From contig JACRCV010000014.1 in assembly GCA_016218825.1 (NCBI GenBank), forward strand, positions 1 through 33,759: a stretch of 33,759 nucleotides of DNA, read 5' to 3'. Origin of the DNA: Deltaproteobacteria bacterium. GTDB taxonomy: Bacteria; Myxococcota; XYA12-FULL-58-9. Positions 23,785 through 32,431 of this stretch are shown piece by piece. The notes beneath the pieces are model-generated. The model had not been told where the DNA came from and ran no database searches. It saw nothing but the letters and a program-made list of their open reading frames with translations. How positions within the stretch are numbered: the first letter of the stretch is position 1; the number at the start of each line of letters is the position of its first letter. Both the position numbers and the translations under genes were made by a program.

Positions 23785-25587
23785 TCAAGGCGCCTCGGTC
23801 ACCCGAACCTTGACGGAGTCCAGGTACCAGCCGAGGTTGTAGGCGGTGGTGGAATCGGACTCCAGGTACACCCGCCACTCGAAGCCGTCAAAGAAGAAGT
23901 CCGGGCTGGTGTCGCTCGCCAGGTGGAGCCTGTACTCCGCCCACGGCCGGGCGCCGTAGGTCGCGCCGTAGTTGCCCCAGGCCGCCCACGTAGGGCTGAA
24001 ACCCCAACCGCAGGTCGCGAAGCCCGCGGCCGCGGTGTCGAAGGGCGGCTGCGGCGCCGACGGCACCCATTGCCAGCCGCTCTGGCCGCGGAGGCGGGGC
24101 GTGACGCCGTCGTCGCCCCGATCCAGGTGGTGCCAGGCCCAGAACGACACGTCCACCGCGCCGGTGACCCCGCCCAGATCGAGGGGCACCGAGCGCAAAC
24201 AGGAGAGCTCGCAGTAGTTGTAGGCGCCGGAGAGATCCGTCGCCCAGCAGCCGCTGCCGGCGGCACACCCCGGGTTGCCGCTACCGCTCGGTGTGCCGCG
24301 CTCCCAGCTGCTATTCGTCACCCGATTGTCGTCCGTCGCGGTGCACACCGACAGCAGACCGGTCGCGTCCTCGCAGTCGTCGACCAACTCGCAGACCGTG
24401 CCGCTCGCCATGCAGCTGCCGTTCGGGCAGCTCGACGCCGTGCAGCGGCAAACACGCGCGTCGCCGCCCACGTCGGTGCAGGCCGGAAACAGGGCCGGAC
24501 ACTGGCACTTCGCGCACCGGCCGCTGGCGCAATACTCGCCCGCCGGGCACGACCCCGCCTCGCACTCGCAGCCGCCGGCGCCGCACACCGGCAACGAGCC
24601 GGAGCAGGAGTCACAGTTGGGGCCGCAGTGATCGACGCTGCTGCAGGTGATGCAGCTGCCGTTCGCGGCGCAGTAGCGGTCGATGCCGCAGCTGCCGTTC
24701 GGGCTGCTGTCCGGCACGCAGACGCAGCTCCCGAGGACGCAGGCGGGGATTGCGCCGCCGCAGATGCTGCAGGCGGCGCCGCAGTGGATCACGTCGTCGT
24801 CGCCGCACACGTGACACCGGCCGTCATCGCCACAGAACTTGGCGCTCCCACACGACGAGTTGTTGCAGCGGCAGCCGCCGGCGCTGCAGGTCGGCTCGCT
24901 GAGGGTGCACACCTCGCAGCTCGAGCCACAGCGCTGCGGATCAGCGGCGGTGCACGGACCGCACTGGCCGTCGAGGCACGCCGCGCCGGGCCCGCACAGA
25001 TCGCCGTCGTCGCTCGCACCGTCGCAGTCGTTGTCGGCGCCGTCGCAGACCTCGAGCCCGCCTTGCGTCGGCGCGCACTCGCAGCCGTTCTCCGGGTCGG
25101 CGTCGACGTCCACCGCGCCGCCGAGGCAGTCACCGTCGTAGCCGCAGCTCGACGGCACCATCGAGGCGTCGCAGCGCGGCACCGCGTTCTGCACCGTCCG
25201 CCGGCAGTCGTTGCCACAACCGGCGCAGCTCCACAGCTGGCCGGGCATGCAGGTCGGCGGCGAACAGCTGCTCCAGACGCCCGGCACCTGGCAGGTTCGA
25301 CAGCCGCCGGCGCAGTCGTCACGGCCGTCGACGCAGGGCAAGAAGCCGCCGAGCTCGCGACACGCGTCACCGGACTTCACCCGGCTCGGACAATAGCCAT
25401 CGGCGCCGTCACAGTCGGCGTTGACCGGCGGCGCGCACTCCAAGGTCTCGGGGTGACACACCGAGCCCGCAAGGCAGCGGGAGTCGCGACACGGCCGGCG
25501 CTCCAGGCTGACGTCGCGCTTTTGACAGGCGCCGACGGCGCAAAGAACGACGACGACGCGCCAGGGCCGTGAATCGAAGGGCGACAT
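23785..25587 (-). CDS. Cysteine-rich lipoprotein with MopE-like metal-binding motif and C-terminal jelly-roll-like domain
   Basis: The 600-residue protein has a short signal peptide ending in a lipobox, VGAC, with Cys21 as the predicted lipidated residue. Residues 22-400 contain dozens of cysteines in EGF-like spacing: C-x(3-6)-C repeats such as CGxxCxxCxGxxPxCxxGxCxC. CDGADNDCDGASDD, around residue 180, is a MopE-type metal-binding motif common in myxobacterial proteins. From about 410 to 600, SSWERGTPSGSGNPGCAAGS, CWATDLSGAYNYCE and paired beta strands suggest a MAM/jelly-roll-like adhesive domain. The protein is probably anchored on the outer membrane. Ser/Gly/Cys composition makes database similarity unreliable. 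ATG 25587 is the only start giving the signal; its ribosome-binding site is poor. It is divergent from the kinase gene, and the 150-base gap holds a TATAGG (25663-25668) with no clear -35. Confidence 0.88.
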   Translation of the reverse strand: MSPFDSRPWRVVVVLCAVGACQKRDVSLERRPCRDSRCLAGSVCHPETLECAPPVNADCDGADGYCPSRVKSGDACRELGGFLPCVDGRDDCAGGCRTCQVPGVWSSCSPPTCMPGQLWSCAGCGNDCRRTVQNAVPRCDASMVPSSCGYDGDCLGGAVDVDADPENGCECAPTQGGLEVCDGADNDCDGASDDGDLCGPGAACLDGQCGPCTAADPQRCGSSCEVCTLSEPTCSAGGCRCNNSSCGSAKFCGDDGRCHVCGDDDVIHCGAACSICGGAIPACVLGSCVCVPDSSPNGSCGIDRYCAANGSCITCSSVDHCGPNCDSCSGSLPVCGAGGCECEAGSCPAGEYCASGRCAKCQCPALFPACTDVGGDARVCRCTASSCPNGSCMASGTVCELVDDCEDATGLLSVCTATDDNRVTNSSWERGTPSGSGNPGCAAGSGCWATDLSGAYNYCELSCLRSVPLDLGGVTGAVDVSFWAWHHLDRGDDGVTPRLRGQSGWQWVPSAPQPPFDTAAAGFATCGWGFSPTWAAWGNYGATYGARPWAEYRLHLASDTSPDFFFDGFEWRVYLESDSTTAYNLGWYLDSVKVRVTEAP

Positions 25588-25737
25588 CCAGTGGCAATCG
25601 TAGCCGAAAGCCGCGCCCACCGGTATTGCGCCGTCGCCCTTCCTTACCAGAGCGAAGATCGCTATAGGTGAGCCAGACACGCCTCGCGACGCGGCCTCGG
25701 GCGCGGCCAATGGTGTGGGGCAGGCTCGGAGTGACCG

Positions 25738-27414
25738 ATGGCCAGGGACGTCGAAGGACTGATCGAAATCACGTTGCTCGGCAAGAAGCTGCACTGCCGG
25801 CCGGGGACTCGGATCGTCGAGATCTTGCCGGCGCGCTTCGACAGCGACAGCCGGGCGTACCTCGGGGCGCTGGTGAACAACCGCCTCGTCAGCCTCGACG
25901 CCAAGCTGTGGAGCAAGGCGGCGGTCACGCCGGTCACGGTCGCCGACCCCAACGGCGCCTCGATCTACCGGCGCTGCGCGACCTACCTGCTGTTCGCGGC
26001 CTTCACCGAGCTCCACCCCGAGCTCCGCCTCGAGGTCGGGCAGTCGATGGGCAACGGCTATCACTTCCGCGTCATCGGCAACGGCGGCGCGGCGCCCGAC
26101 TTGGAGGCGGTGGCGTTGCGGATGCGGGAGATGGCGCAGACCGACATCCCCTTCGAGCGCCAGCCGCTGTCGATCGACGAGGCCCACGACCTGTTCTCGA
26201 GCCGCGGCTACGACGACAAGCTCAAGCTGCTCAGGATCTGGCCGACGTCGAGCCTGCACGTCGTGTCGCTCGGCAAGTTCTCCGACATCGAGCACGGGCC
26301 GGTGGCGCTGACCACCGCGGTGATCGACGACTTCGCGCTGATCCGCATGGAGCCGGGCTTCGTGCTCCACTTCTCCACCAAGCGCTCACCGATCTGGCGC
26401 GAGGACGGGCCGAAACACTCCAGCAAGCTCTTCGACACCTACCAAGAGACCCGGCAGTGGAACGAGATCCTCGGCGTCAACACCGTCGGCGAGCTCAACG
26501 AGCTCTGTCTGTCCGGCGCGGTGACCGACATCATCAGCATCACCGAGGGCTTCCACGAGAAGAAGATCGCCCGGATCGCCGACATGGTGGCCGAGCGGCG
26601 GCCGAAGGTCCGGGTGATCCTGATCGCCGGGCCGTCGTCGTCGGGCAAGACCACGTTCTCGATGCGCCTCGGGGTGCAGCTCAGAGTGAACGGCATGCGG
26701 CCGGTGACGGTGTCGCTCGACAACTACTACGTCGATCGCGAGCTGACCCCGAAGCACCCGGACGGCTCCTACGACTTCGAGGCCATCGAGGCCATTGACC
26801 TGGGGCTGTTCAACGACCACCTCGCGGCGCTGCTCTCCGGCAAAGAGATCCGGACGCCGAAGTTCGACTTCACCTCCGGCAAGCGCGCCAACGAAGACAA
26901 GTGGCAGCCGATGCGGCTCGAGGACGATCAGGTCCTGGTGATCGAAGGGATCCACGGCCTCAACAACCGTCTGACCGCGTCGGTCGGCCTCGAACTCAAG
27001 TTCCGCATCTTCGTCTCGGCGCTGACGCAACTGGTGATCGATCGCGCCAACCGGGTGGCGACCTCGGACTCGCGCCTGATTCGCCGCATCGTCCGCGACC
27101 GCCGCTACCGCGGCTACAAGGCGGCGCAGACCATCGCCACCTGGCCGTCGGTGCGCTACGGCGAGCGCCGCAACATCTTCCCGTTCCAGGACCAGTCCGA
27201 CGTGATGTTCAACAGCGCCCTGTTGTACGAGCCGGCGGTCTTGAAGGTGCTCGCCGACCGCTACCTCCTCGAGGTGCCGCGCGACCATCCGTCGGCGGTC
27301 ACCGCCCATCAGCTGCGCAAGTTCTTGCAGCTGTTCGTGCCGATCTTCCCGGACGACGTGCCGCGGACGTCGATCCTGCGGGAGTTCATCGGCGGCAGCT
27401 ACTTCAACTACTGA
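25738..27414 (+). CDS. Nucleoside (uridine-like) kinase fused to TGS and ThrRS-SAD-like domains
   Basis: The 558-residue protein has three parts. Residues 5-70 form a TGS-like ubiquitin fold (ITLLGKKLHCRPGTRIVEIL). Residues 75-230 resemble the second additional domain of threonyl-tRNA synthetase (YLLFAAFTELHPELRLEVGQ, then GNGYHFRV), but the HxxxH editing motif is not evident. From about 285 onward is a P-loop kinase: GPSSSGKTTFS near 297-307, SLDNYYVDR near 325, and IEGIHGLN as the Walker B-like strand. This is the uridine/cytidine kinase layout that phosphorylates a nucleoside to its monophosphate. The fusion is known in bacterial genomes, and the role of the N-terminal half is unclear. The start is supported by GGAG six bases upstream of ATG 25738. 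A hairpin follows the stop codon. Confidence 0.92.
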   Translation: MARDVEGLIEITLLGKKLHCRPGTRIVEILPARFDSDSRAYLGALVNNRLVSLDAKLWSKAAVTPVTVADPNGASIYRRCATYLLFAAFTELHPELRLEVGQSMGNGYHFRVIGNGGAAPDLEAVALRMREMAQTDIPFERQPLSIDEAHDLFSSRGYDDKLKLLRIWPTSSLHVVSLGKFSDIEHGPVALTTAVIDDFALIRMEPGFVLHFSTKRSPIWREDGPKHSSKLFDTYQETRQWNEILGVNTVGELNELCLSGAVTDIISITEGFHEKKIARIADMVAERRPKVRVILIAGPSSSGKTTFSMRLGVQLRVNGMRPVTVSLDNYYVDRELTPKHPDGSYDFEAIEAIDLGLFNDHLAALLSGKEIRTPKFDFTSGKRANEDKWQPMRLEDDQVLVIEGIHGLNNRLTASVGLELKFRIFVSALTQLVIDRANRVATSDSRLIRRIVRDRRYRGYKAAQTIATWPSVRYGERRNIFPFQDQSDVMFNSALLYEPAVLKVLADRYLLEVPRDHPSAVTAHQLRKFLQLFVPIFPDDVPRTSILREFIGGSYFNY

Positions 27415-27418
27415 GCCG

Positions 27419-27439
27419 CCGGCGCGCACGGCGCGCCGG
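27419..27439 (+). terminator. GC-rich hairpin after the nucleoside kinase gene
   Basis: CCGGCGCGC, loop ACG, GCGCGCCGG forms a perfect 9-bp stem starting 4 bases after the stop codon. No T-run follows (TAGTTGGG), so it is a terminator-like or mRNA-stabilising hairpin rather than a canonical intrinsic terminator. Confidence 0.5.
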
Positions 27440-27536
27440 TAGTTGGGTACCGCCCCGAACTTCGGTTAGACTGACGCCAGGCGTACCGGTGACACAGGTG
27501 GGAGAGTAACAGCCGGGCACGCGAGGTGGAGGCTCG

Positions 27537-28082
27537 ATGTCAGCGCCGCAGAACGACGACGCCATTCGCGCGCTGCGCGCCAACTTCATGTTCGCGAGTC
27601 TCTCCGACGAACAGCTGGCCGCGTTCGCCGGCCAGGTCTGGTTCGAGAAGATCCCGGCGGGCTCGGTGATCGTCCGCGAGGGCGAGCAGGCCGACTCGCT
27701 CTACGTGGTCGTCGAGGGCGGCGTCAACGTCCTGAAGGGCGCGGAGCAGTTCCTGGCCTACCTCGGGCCCGGGGGTTTCTTCGGCGAGATGGCGCTGTTC
27801 ACCGAGCAGTCCCGCCGCAGCGCCACCTGCCAGGCCACGGTCGACAGCACCTGCGTCGTGATCCGCAAGGCGGTGCTCGAGCAGTTCTGCACCAGCCGCC
27901 CCGACGCCGGCCTGATCATCTATCGCGCCATCATCCGCACCCTCGCCGAGCGCCTGCAGACCACGAGCGCCGACCTCGCGTTCCTGATGGGCGTACACGT
28001 CCGGCAGCAGAGCGCGGTCCAGGAGCTGGTCGACGGCGCCAAGAGCCGTGGCCGCCGGCCGCCGGGGACGCCCGAGATCTAG
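27537..28082 (+). CDS. Cyclic nucleotide-binding domain protein
   Basis: The 181-residue protein is a single cNMP-binding (CRP-like) beta-roll. The strand pattern VWFEKIPAGSVIVREGEQADSLYVVVEGGV is typical, and the phosphate-binding cassette FGEMALFTEQSRRSATCQA lies at residues 82-100, with the conserved Glu84 and an Arg. No DNA-binding helix-turn-helix or enzyme domain follows. The C-terminal helices end in a short basic tail. It probably acts by binding a partner protein when cAMP, cGMP or another ligand is present; the partner is unknown. GGAGG lies four bases upstream of the ATG at 27537. Its TAG overlaps the stop codon of the convergent lhgO gene by two bases (CTAG). It has its own 122-base upstream gap after the kinase hairpin. 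Confidence 0.9.
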   Translation: MSAPQNDDAIRALRANFMFASLSDEQLAAFAGQVWFEKIPAGSVIVREGEQADSLYVVVEGGVNVLKGAEQFLAYLGPGGFFGEMALFTEQSRRSATCQATVDSTCVVIRKAVLEQFCTSRPDAGLIIYRAIIRTLAERLQTTSADLAFLMGVHVRQQSAVQELVDGAKSRGRRPPGTPEI

Positions 28083-29188
28083 GCGACGGCGCGCACCAGC
28101 GCCGCCACCCGCTCCCCGATCTCGCCCGCAGCCGTGAGCCCTGGCGACTCGATCCCCAAGAGGCTCACCAGCCCCGGGACGCCGGCCGCGGTGCCCTCCT
28201 CGATGACGAAGTCGACGAAGCCGTCGTCTGGGCCCTGCAGCTTCGGGCGCAGGCCGGCGAAGTCCGGGCTCAAGTGCTCGAGACGCAGCTCCGGCAGGTA
28301 GCGGGCCGCCGCCAAGAAGCCGGCCGCCTTCTCGGGCTCGACGTCGTAGCGCTCGCGGTCGACGTACGCGGTGTCCGGACCCAAACGATCGCGCCCGCCG
28401 AGGTCGAAGGTGACGTGAACCCCGAGGCCGTGCGCGTCCGGGAGCGGATAGACCAGGTGCGTGGTCAGCCGCCCGAGCGCGGGCGCGAGCGCGAAGTAGT
28501 CCCCCTTGCACAAGTGCAACGTCCGCCTCGGCGTGGCCGGGCGCCCGACCGAGTCGAAGAGCGCCACCGCGCCGAGGCCGGCGCTGTTCACGACCACATC
28601 GACCTCGAGCGCGAACCGATCCCCGCCCTTGGCCACGGTCCGCAGCCGCCAGCCACCGTGCGCCGGCTCCAAGGCCTCGACCCGCGTGTTGAGGACCACC
28701 ACGGCGCCGTGACGCACCGCCTCGGCCTCGTAGCTCTTCGCCAGCGCGTACGCGTCGACGATGCCGGTCTCCGGGGACCACAACGCGCGGTCACCCCGGA
28801 CGCGGGGCTCGAGGCGCTCGAGCTCGACGCCGTCAATCAGGGTGAGCGCCCCGGCGCCGTTGTCGCGCCCGCGATCGTAGAGCGCCGTCAGCGCCGCGGC
28901 CTCGGCGGGCGACGCGGCCACCACCAGCTTGCCGGTGCGCCGATGCGGGACCGCGTACGCCGCGGCGCGGGCGTAGAGGCGCTCGCGGCCGAGCACGCAG
29001 GTTTGCGCCTTGAGCGAGCCCACCGGGTAGTAGAGACCGGCGTGGATGACGCCGGAGTTGCGCGCCGAGATCCCTTGCGCCACCCGGGCCTCGCGCTCGA
29101 TCACCGTGACGCCGAAGCCGCGCGCCGACAGCGACGCCGCACACGCGAGCCCCACCACCCCGGCGCCGACGACGGCGACCTCGGTCAT
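28079..29188 (-). CDS. lhgO: L-2-hydroxyglutarate oxidase family FAD-dependent oxidoreductase
   Basis: The 369-residue protein has an N-terminal FAD-binding Rossmann motif, VGAGVVGLACA, near residues 7-17, with the ribose-binding acid after VTVIE at 31. ARNSGVIHAGLYYP at 42-55 and SPGLTAA near the C-terminus match the L-2-hydroxyglutarate oxidase (LhgO/YgaF) group of the DAO superfamily. That enzyme oxidises L-2-hydroxyglutarate to 2-oxoglutarate and feeds electrons to the quinone pool. Related D-amino-acid or glycerol-3-phosphate oxidases share the fold, so substrate assignment is by motif. Its ATG overlaps the ybgC stop codon (ATGA, 29188-29185), so the genes are translationally coupled. 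It converges on the cNMP-binding gene. Confidence 0.88.
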   Translation of the reverse strand: MTEVAVVGAGVVGLACAASLSARGFGVTVIEREARVAQGISARNSGVIHAGLYYPVGSLKAQTCVLGRERLYARAAAYAVPHRRTGKLVVAASPAEAAALTALYDRGRDNGAGALTLIDGVELERLEPRVRGDRALWSPETGIVDAYALAKSYEAEAVRHGAVVVLNTRVEALEPAHGGWRLRTVAKGGDRFALEVDVVVNSAGLGAVALFDSVGRPATPRRTLHLCKGDYFALAPALGRLTTHLVYPLPDAHGLGVHVTFDLGGRDRLGPDTAYVDRERYDVEPEKAAGFLAAARYLPELRLEHLSPDFAGLRPKLQGPDDGFVDFVIEEGTAAGVPGLVSLLGIESPGLTAAGEIGERVAALVRAVA

Positions 29189-29619
29189 GGATCTTTCCGT
29201 GGCCGCACGTGCTGCAAGATGACCGGCGGCAACCGCACCGGTCGGCCGGTCGCCGCCTTGACGCAGGCGTGCTCGGTGGCGCCGCTCACGAGCAGGCCCG
29301 AGTCGGCGGCGCGCCGGACGTGGTAATGGAAGCGCAAGCGCGCCGCCCCGAGCACCGCGAGGCTGGTCTCGATCAGGATCAGATCGTCGTAGCGCGCCGG
29401 CGCCCGATAGCGGGCCCGGACGTCGATCACGACCAGGTGATAGCCGCCCCGCTCCACGAGCTCGTAGGACGCGCCGCAGGCCCGGAAATACTCGTTGCGC
29501 CCGACCTCGAAGAAACGCAGGTAGTTGCCGTAGTAGACGATCCCCATCGCGTCGGTGTCGGCGTAGATCACCCGGTGCGGCGTGGTCACCACGCCCACGA
29601 TCGCGTCGTCGTGCGTCAC
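29185..29619 (-). CDS. YbgC-type acyl-CoA thioesterase (4-hydroxybenzoyl-CoA thioesterase family)
   Basis: The 144-residue hotdog-fold protein carries YADTDAMGIVYYGNYLRFFE at residues 19-38. In this motif the Asp at 23 aligns with the catalytic Asp of YbgC. Such enzymes hydrolyse acyl-CoA thioesters. In many Gram-negatives YbgC belongs to the tol-pal cluster, but no tol or pal genes are visible here. The likely start is GTG 29619 after GGTGGCGGC. Upstream in-frame sequence is Gly/Arg-rich and unlike the family; GTG codons a few residues downstream are also possible. Its stop overlaps the lhgO start codon in ATGA. It is divergent from the MMPL gene. Confidence 0.87.
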   Translation of the reverse strand: MTHDDAIVGVVTTPHRVIYADTDAMGIVYYGNYLRFFEVGRNEYFRACGASYELVERGGYHLVVIDVRARYRAPARYDDLILIETSLAVLGAARLRFHYHVRRAADSGLLVSGATEHACVKAATGRPVRLPPVILQHVRPRKDP

Positions 29620-29731
29620 GCCGCCACCATGGCAAAACCCGCCCCCGCCCGCAAACCCCGCGAACCCGGTTGACCGGCCGCCCTTGTGCCTGCAACACTC
29701 CGCCTCCGATCGGTCACCCTGGTCGCCCCCG

Positions 29732-32431
29732 ATGCAGGAAAGACTCCTCCAGAGCATCTGTCGCCTGGCCGCGCGCGGTCGCCGCATCGTCATCGCGGTG
29801 TTCGTCGCCCTGACGCTCTTCGCCGGCGCCGCCGTGAGCCGGTTGACGATCTCGACCTCGCAGAAGGCGCTGACGCCGACCAAGCACCCGGTGGTCCAGG
29901 CGTACCAGAGATTCTCCGAGGAGTTCGGCGCCGCCGACAGCCTGATCGTCGTCCTGGACGGCGCCCCCGAGGCCAGCCGCGCCGTCGCCGACGAGCTCGC
30001 GGCCGCGATCCGGGACGAGCACGCCTGGGTGGCTGGCGTGTTCTACCGCGTCGACCTGCAGCTGTTCAAAGACCACGCGTTGTGGTTCGCGCCGACCGAG
30101 ATGCTGCAAGCGGGCGTGCGCCTGCTCCGCGACCAGCGCCCCCTCATCACCAAGCTCGCGACCATCACCAGCCTCGACCAGATCCTGCGCGCCATCGGTG
30201 AGGCGATTCAGGCCCAAAGCGGCAGCACCGACCCCGCCGCCCAGCTCGGCATGCTCGGCGGGATGAGCGAGCTGTTCGCGGAGTGGACCCGGGCGCTCGG
30301 CACGCCGGCCGCGCCGCGCCTCGACCTCTGGCAACGCCTCGCCGCGAAGGACAGCGCCGCGGGGATCTTGAGAGCGCACGGCTACCTGACGTCCTACGAC
30401 CAGCGAATGTTGTTCTTGTTCGTGCAGCCCACCTCGGCGAGCGACGAGGCGACCTTCCTCCGACCGTTCCTGAGCGCGGTCCGCGCCGCGAGCGCCCGCG
30501 TCCTCGCCCGCCACCCTGAGCTCGACGGCCGGGTGAAGATCGCCTACACCGGCCTGCCGGCGCACGTGCTCACCGAGACCGAGACGGTCTTCGATGACGT
30601 CGGCCGCGGCGCGCTCTTCGCCACCCTCCTGGTGCTGCTGGTCGTCTGGGTCGGCTTCCGCACCCCGCGCAAGATGCTCATCGCCGTCGTCCCCCTCGTC
30701 CCCGGCATGGTGATCTCGCTCGGCGTCGTCGCCCTGCTCTTGGGCCACCTGAACCTGGTGAGCGCCGCGTTCCTGATCGTGATGTTCGGCATGAGCATCG
30801 ACTTCGGCATCTACCTCATCCGCCGCGCCGAGGAGGAGCTCGGCGCCGGCAGGAGCCTCGCGGCCGCGGTGGAGATCGCGATGGTCAAGACCGGCTCCGG
30901 CGTGCTCACCGGCGGCCTGACGATGACCGCGGCCTTCTTCGCGGTGGCGTTCTCGGACTTCGTCGGCTTCGCCGAGCTCGGCATCACCGCTGGCGTCGGG
31001 ACCTTCGTCTGCCTGGCGTCGGTGTTCGTGCTCACCCCCACCCTCGCCCTCTGGCTCGGCTTGGAGCCGCGGCCGACGACCCTCGCCAGGGTGCACGCCG
31101 CAGCCGGCCGCACCGCCGTCAAGCGCGGTCTGCTGGCGATCCTGGTGCTCTCGGCCGCCGCCGCGGTGGGCGCCGGCTTTGCGTTTCGCGCCAACGTGTT
31201 CGACTACAACGCGCTGCACCTGCTGCCGAAAGACAGCGAGTCGACGACCTACCAAGTGCGGATGCACGAAGAGAGCGCCTATCAGATCTCGGCGGTGGCG
31301 GTGTTGGCTGACAGCCTCGACGAGCTCCGCGCCGTCGTCACCCGCCTCAAGGCCAAGCCGACCGTCTCCCGGGTCGAGTCGGCGGCCGACCTGTTCCCGG
31401 ACAGCGGCCAACCAAAGGCGGAGGCGATAGCAGCGCTGCGCCCCCTCGTCGACCGGTTGGAGGTGACCTACGTCGACCGCGCGACCACCGTCGCCACCTA
31501 CGAGGCCGAGCTCAAGCCGCTCTCGGAGGCACTCGCCGAGGCCCAGGAGATGGCGTTCAACGGCGGCCGCTCCGATCTGGTCACCGCCCTCGAGGTCCTG
31601 CTGCAGCGTCTGCAAGCGCTCGCGGCGGCGCTCGGCGCCGAGGACGAAGCCACCGTGCGGCAACGCACCAAGGCGTTCGAGCGCGAGCTGTTCACCGCGG
31701 GCCGCGACCTCGCCGCCCTGGCCAGGACCTGGGTGGCGATCGGCCCGGTGACCGAGGCCGATCTGGCGCCCGAGGTCCTGGCGCGCTTCAAGAGCCGCGC
31801 CGGCCACTACGCGGCCTACGTCTTCCCCAAAGAGTCGATCTGGGACATCGACGCCCTCGATCGCTTCGTCGCCGAGGTCAAAGAGGTCACGCCGCGCGTC
31901 ACCGGCTTCCCCATCACCCACCAGCTGAGCTCGCGCCTGGTGGTCCGCGGCGTCTGGCAGGCGATGCTCTACGCGCTCTTGGCGGTGCTGCTGTTGTTGT
32001 TCTTCAACTTTCGCCGCGTCGACGCCGTGCTGTTGGCGTTGCTGCCGCTCGCGGCCGGCATGTGGCTCCTGCAGCTGGTGCTGTGGCTGCTCGACATCCC
32101 GTACAACTACGCCAACCTCGCCGCCTTCCCGGTGCTGCTCGGCTACGGGGTCTCCTACGGCGTCAACATCGTGCAGCGCTGGCGGGAACGGCCCACCGAG
32201 ACCGCGTTCGTCGCGGCGTACACCGTCGGCAAAGGCGTCCTGCTCTCGGCTGCGGCGGCCGCGGCGGCCCTGGTCAGCATCGTGCCGGCGCGCCACGCCG
32301 GCGTCTCTACCTTCGGCACCGTGCTCTTGGCCGGCATCCTGCTGTGCTTCGCGACCGCGGTGCTGTTGTTGCCGGCGGCCATCGATCTGCTCATCGTTCG
32401 CGGCCGCGGAGATCCCGATGCAACGCCCTAG
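29732..32431 (+). CDS. MMPL/RND-superfamily transporter, HpnN-like
   Basis: The 899-residue protein has the two-fold RND layout. There is one N-terminal helix, a large periplasmic region, then a block of about five helices with a sterol-sensing-like FGMSIDFGIYL segment; the whole pattern is then repeated, closing with PVLLGYGVSYGVNIVQRWRE and a helical bundle. MMPL proteins move lipids or glycolipids to the outer membrane, and HpnN moves hopanoids. A coiled, Glu/Ala-rich stretch lies within the second periplasmic loop (roughly residues 575-690). ATG 29732 gives the expected MQERLLQSICRLAARGRRIV start; the ribosome-binding site is weak and longer in-frame readings overlap the divergent thioesterase region. 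Its end overlaps the start of the PhnD-like gene by 14 bases. The lipid carried is unknown. Confidence 0.88.
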   Translation: MQERLLQSICRLAARGRRIVIAVFVALTLFAGAAVSRLTISTSQKALTPTKHPVVQAYQRFSEEFGAADSLIVVLDGAPEASRAVADELAAAIRDEHAWVAGVFYRVDLQLFKDHALWFAPTEMLQAGVRLLRDQRPLITKLATITSLDQILRAIGEAIQAQSGSTDPAAQLGMLGGMSELFAEWTRALGTPAAPRLDLWQRLAAKDSAAGILRAHGYLTSYDQRMLFLFVQPTSASDEATFLRPFLSAVRAASARVLARHPELDGRVKIAYTGLPAHVLTETETVFDDVGRGALFATLLVLLVVWVGFRTPRKMLIAVVPLVPGMVISLGVVALLLGHLNLVSAAFLIVMFGMSIDFGIYLIRRAEEELGAGRSLAAAVEIAMVKTGSGVLTGGLTMTAAFFAVAFSDFVGFAELGITAGVGTFVCLASVFVLTPTLALWLGLEPRPTTLARVHAAAGRTAVKRGLLAILVLSAAAAVGAGFAFRANVFDYNALHLLPKDSESTTYQVRMHEESAYQISAVAVLADSLDELRAVVTRLKAKPTVSRVESAADLFPDSGQPKAEAIAALRPLVDRLEVTYVDRATTVATYEAELKPLSEALAEAQEMAFNGGRSDLVTALEVLLQRLQALAAALGAEDEATVRQRTKAFERELFTAGRDLAALARTWVAIGPVTEADLAPEVLARFKSRAGHYAAYVFPKESIWDIDALDRFVAEVKEVTPRVTGFPITHQLSSRLVVRGVWQAMLYALLAVLLLLFFNFRRVDAVLLALLPLAAGMWLLQLVLWLLDIPYNYANLAAFPVLLGYGVSYGVNIVQRWRERPTETAFVAAYTVGKGVLLSAAAAAAALVSIVPARHAGVSTFGTVLLAGILLCFATAVLLLPAAIDLLIVRGRGDPDATP

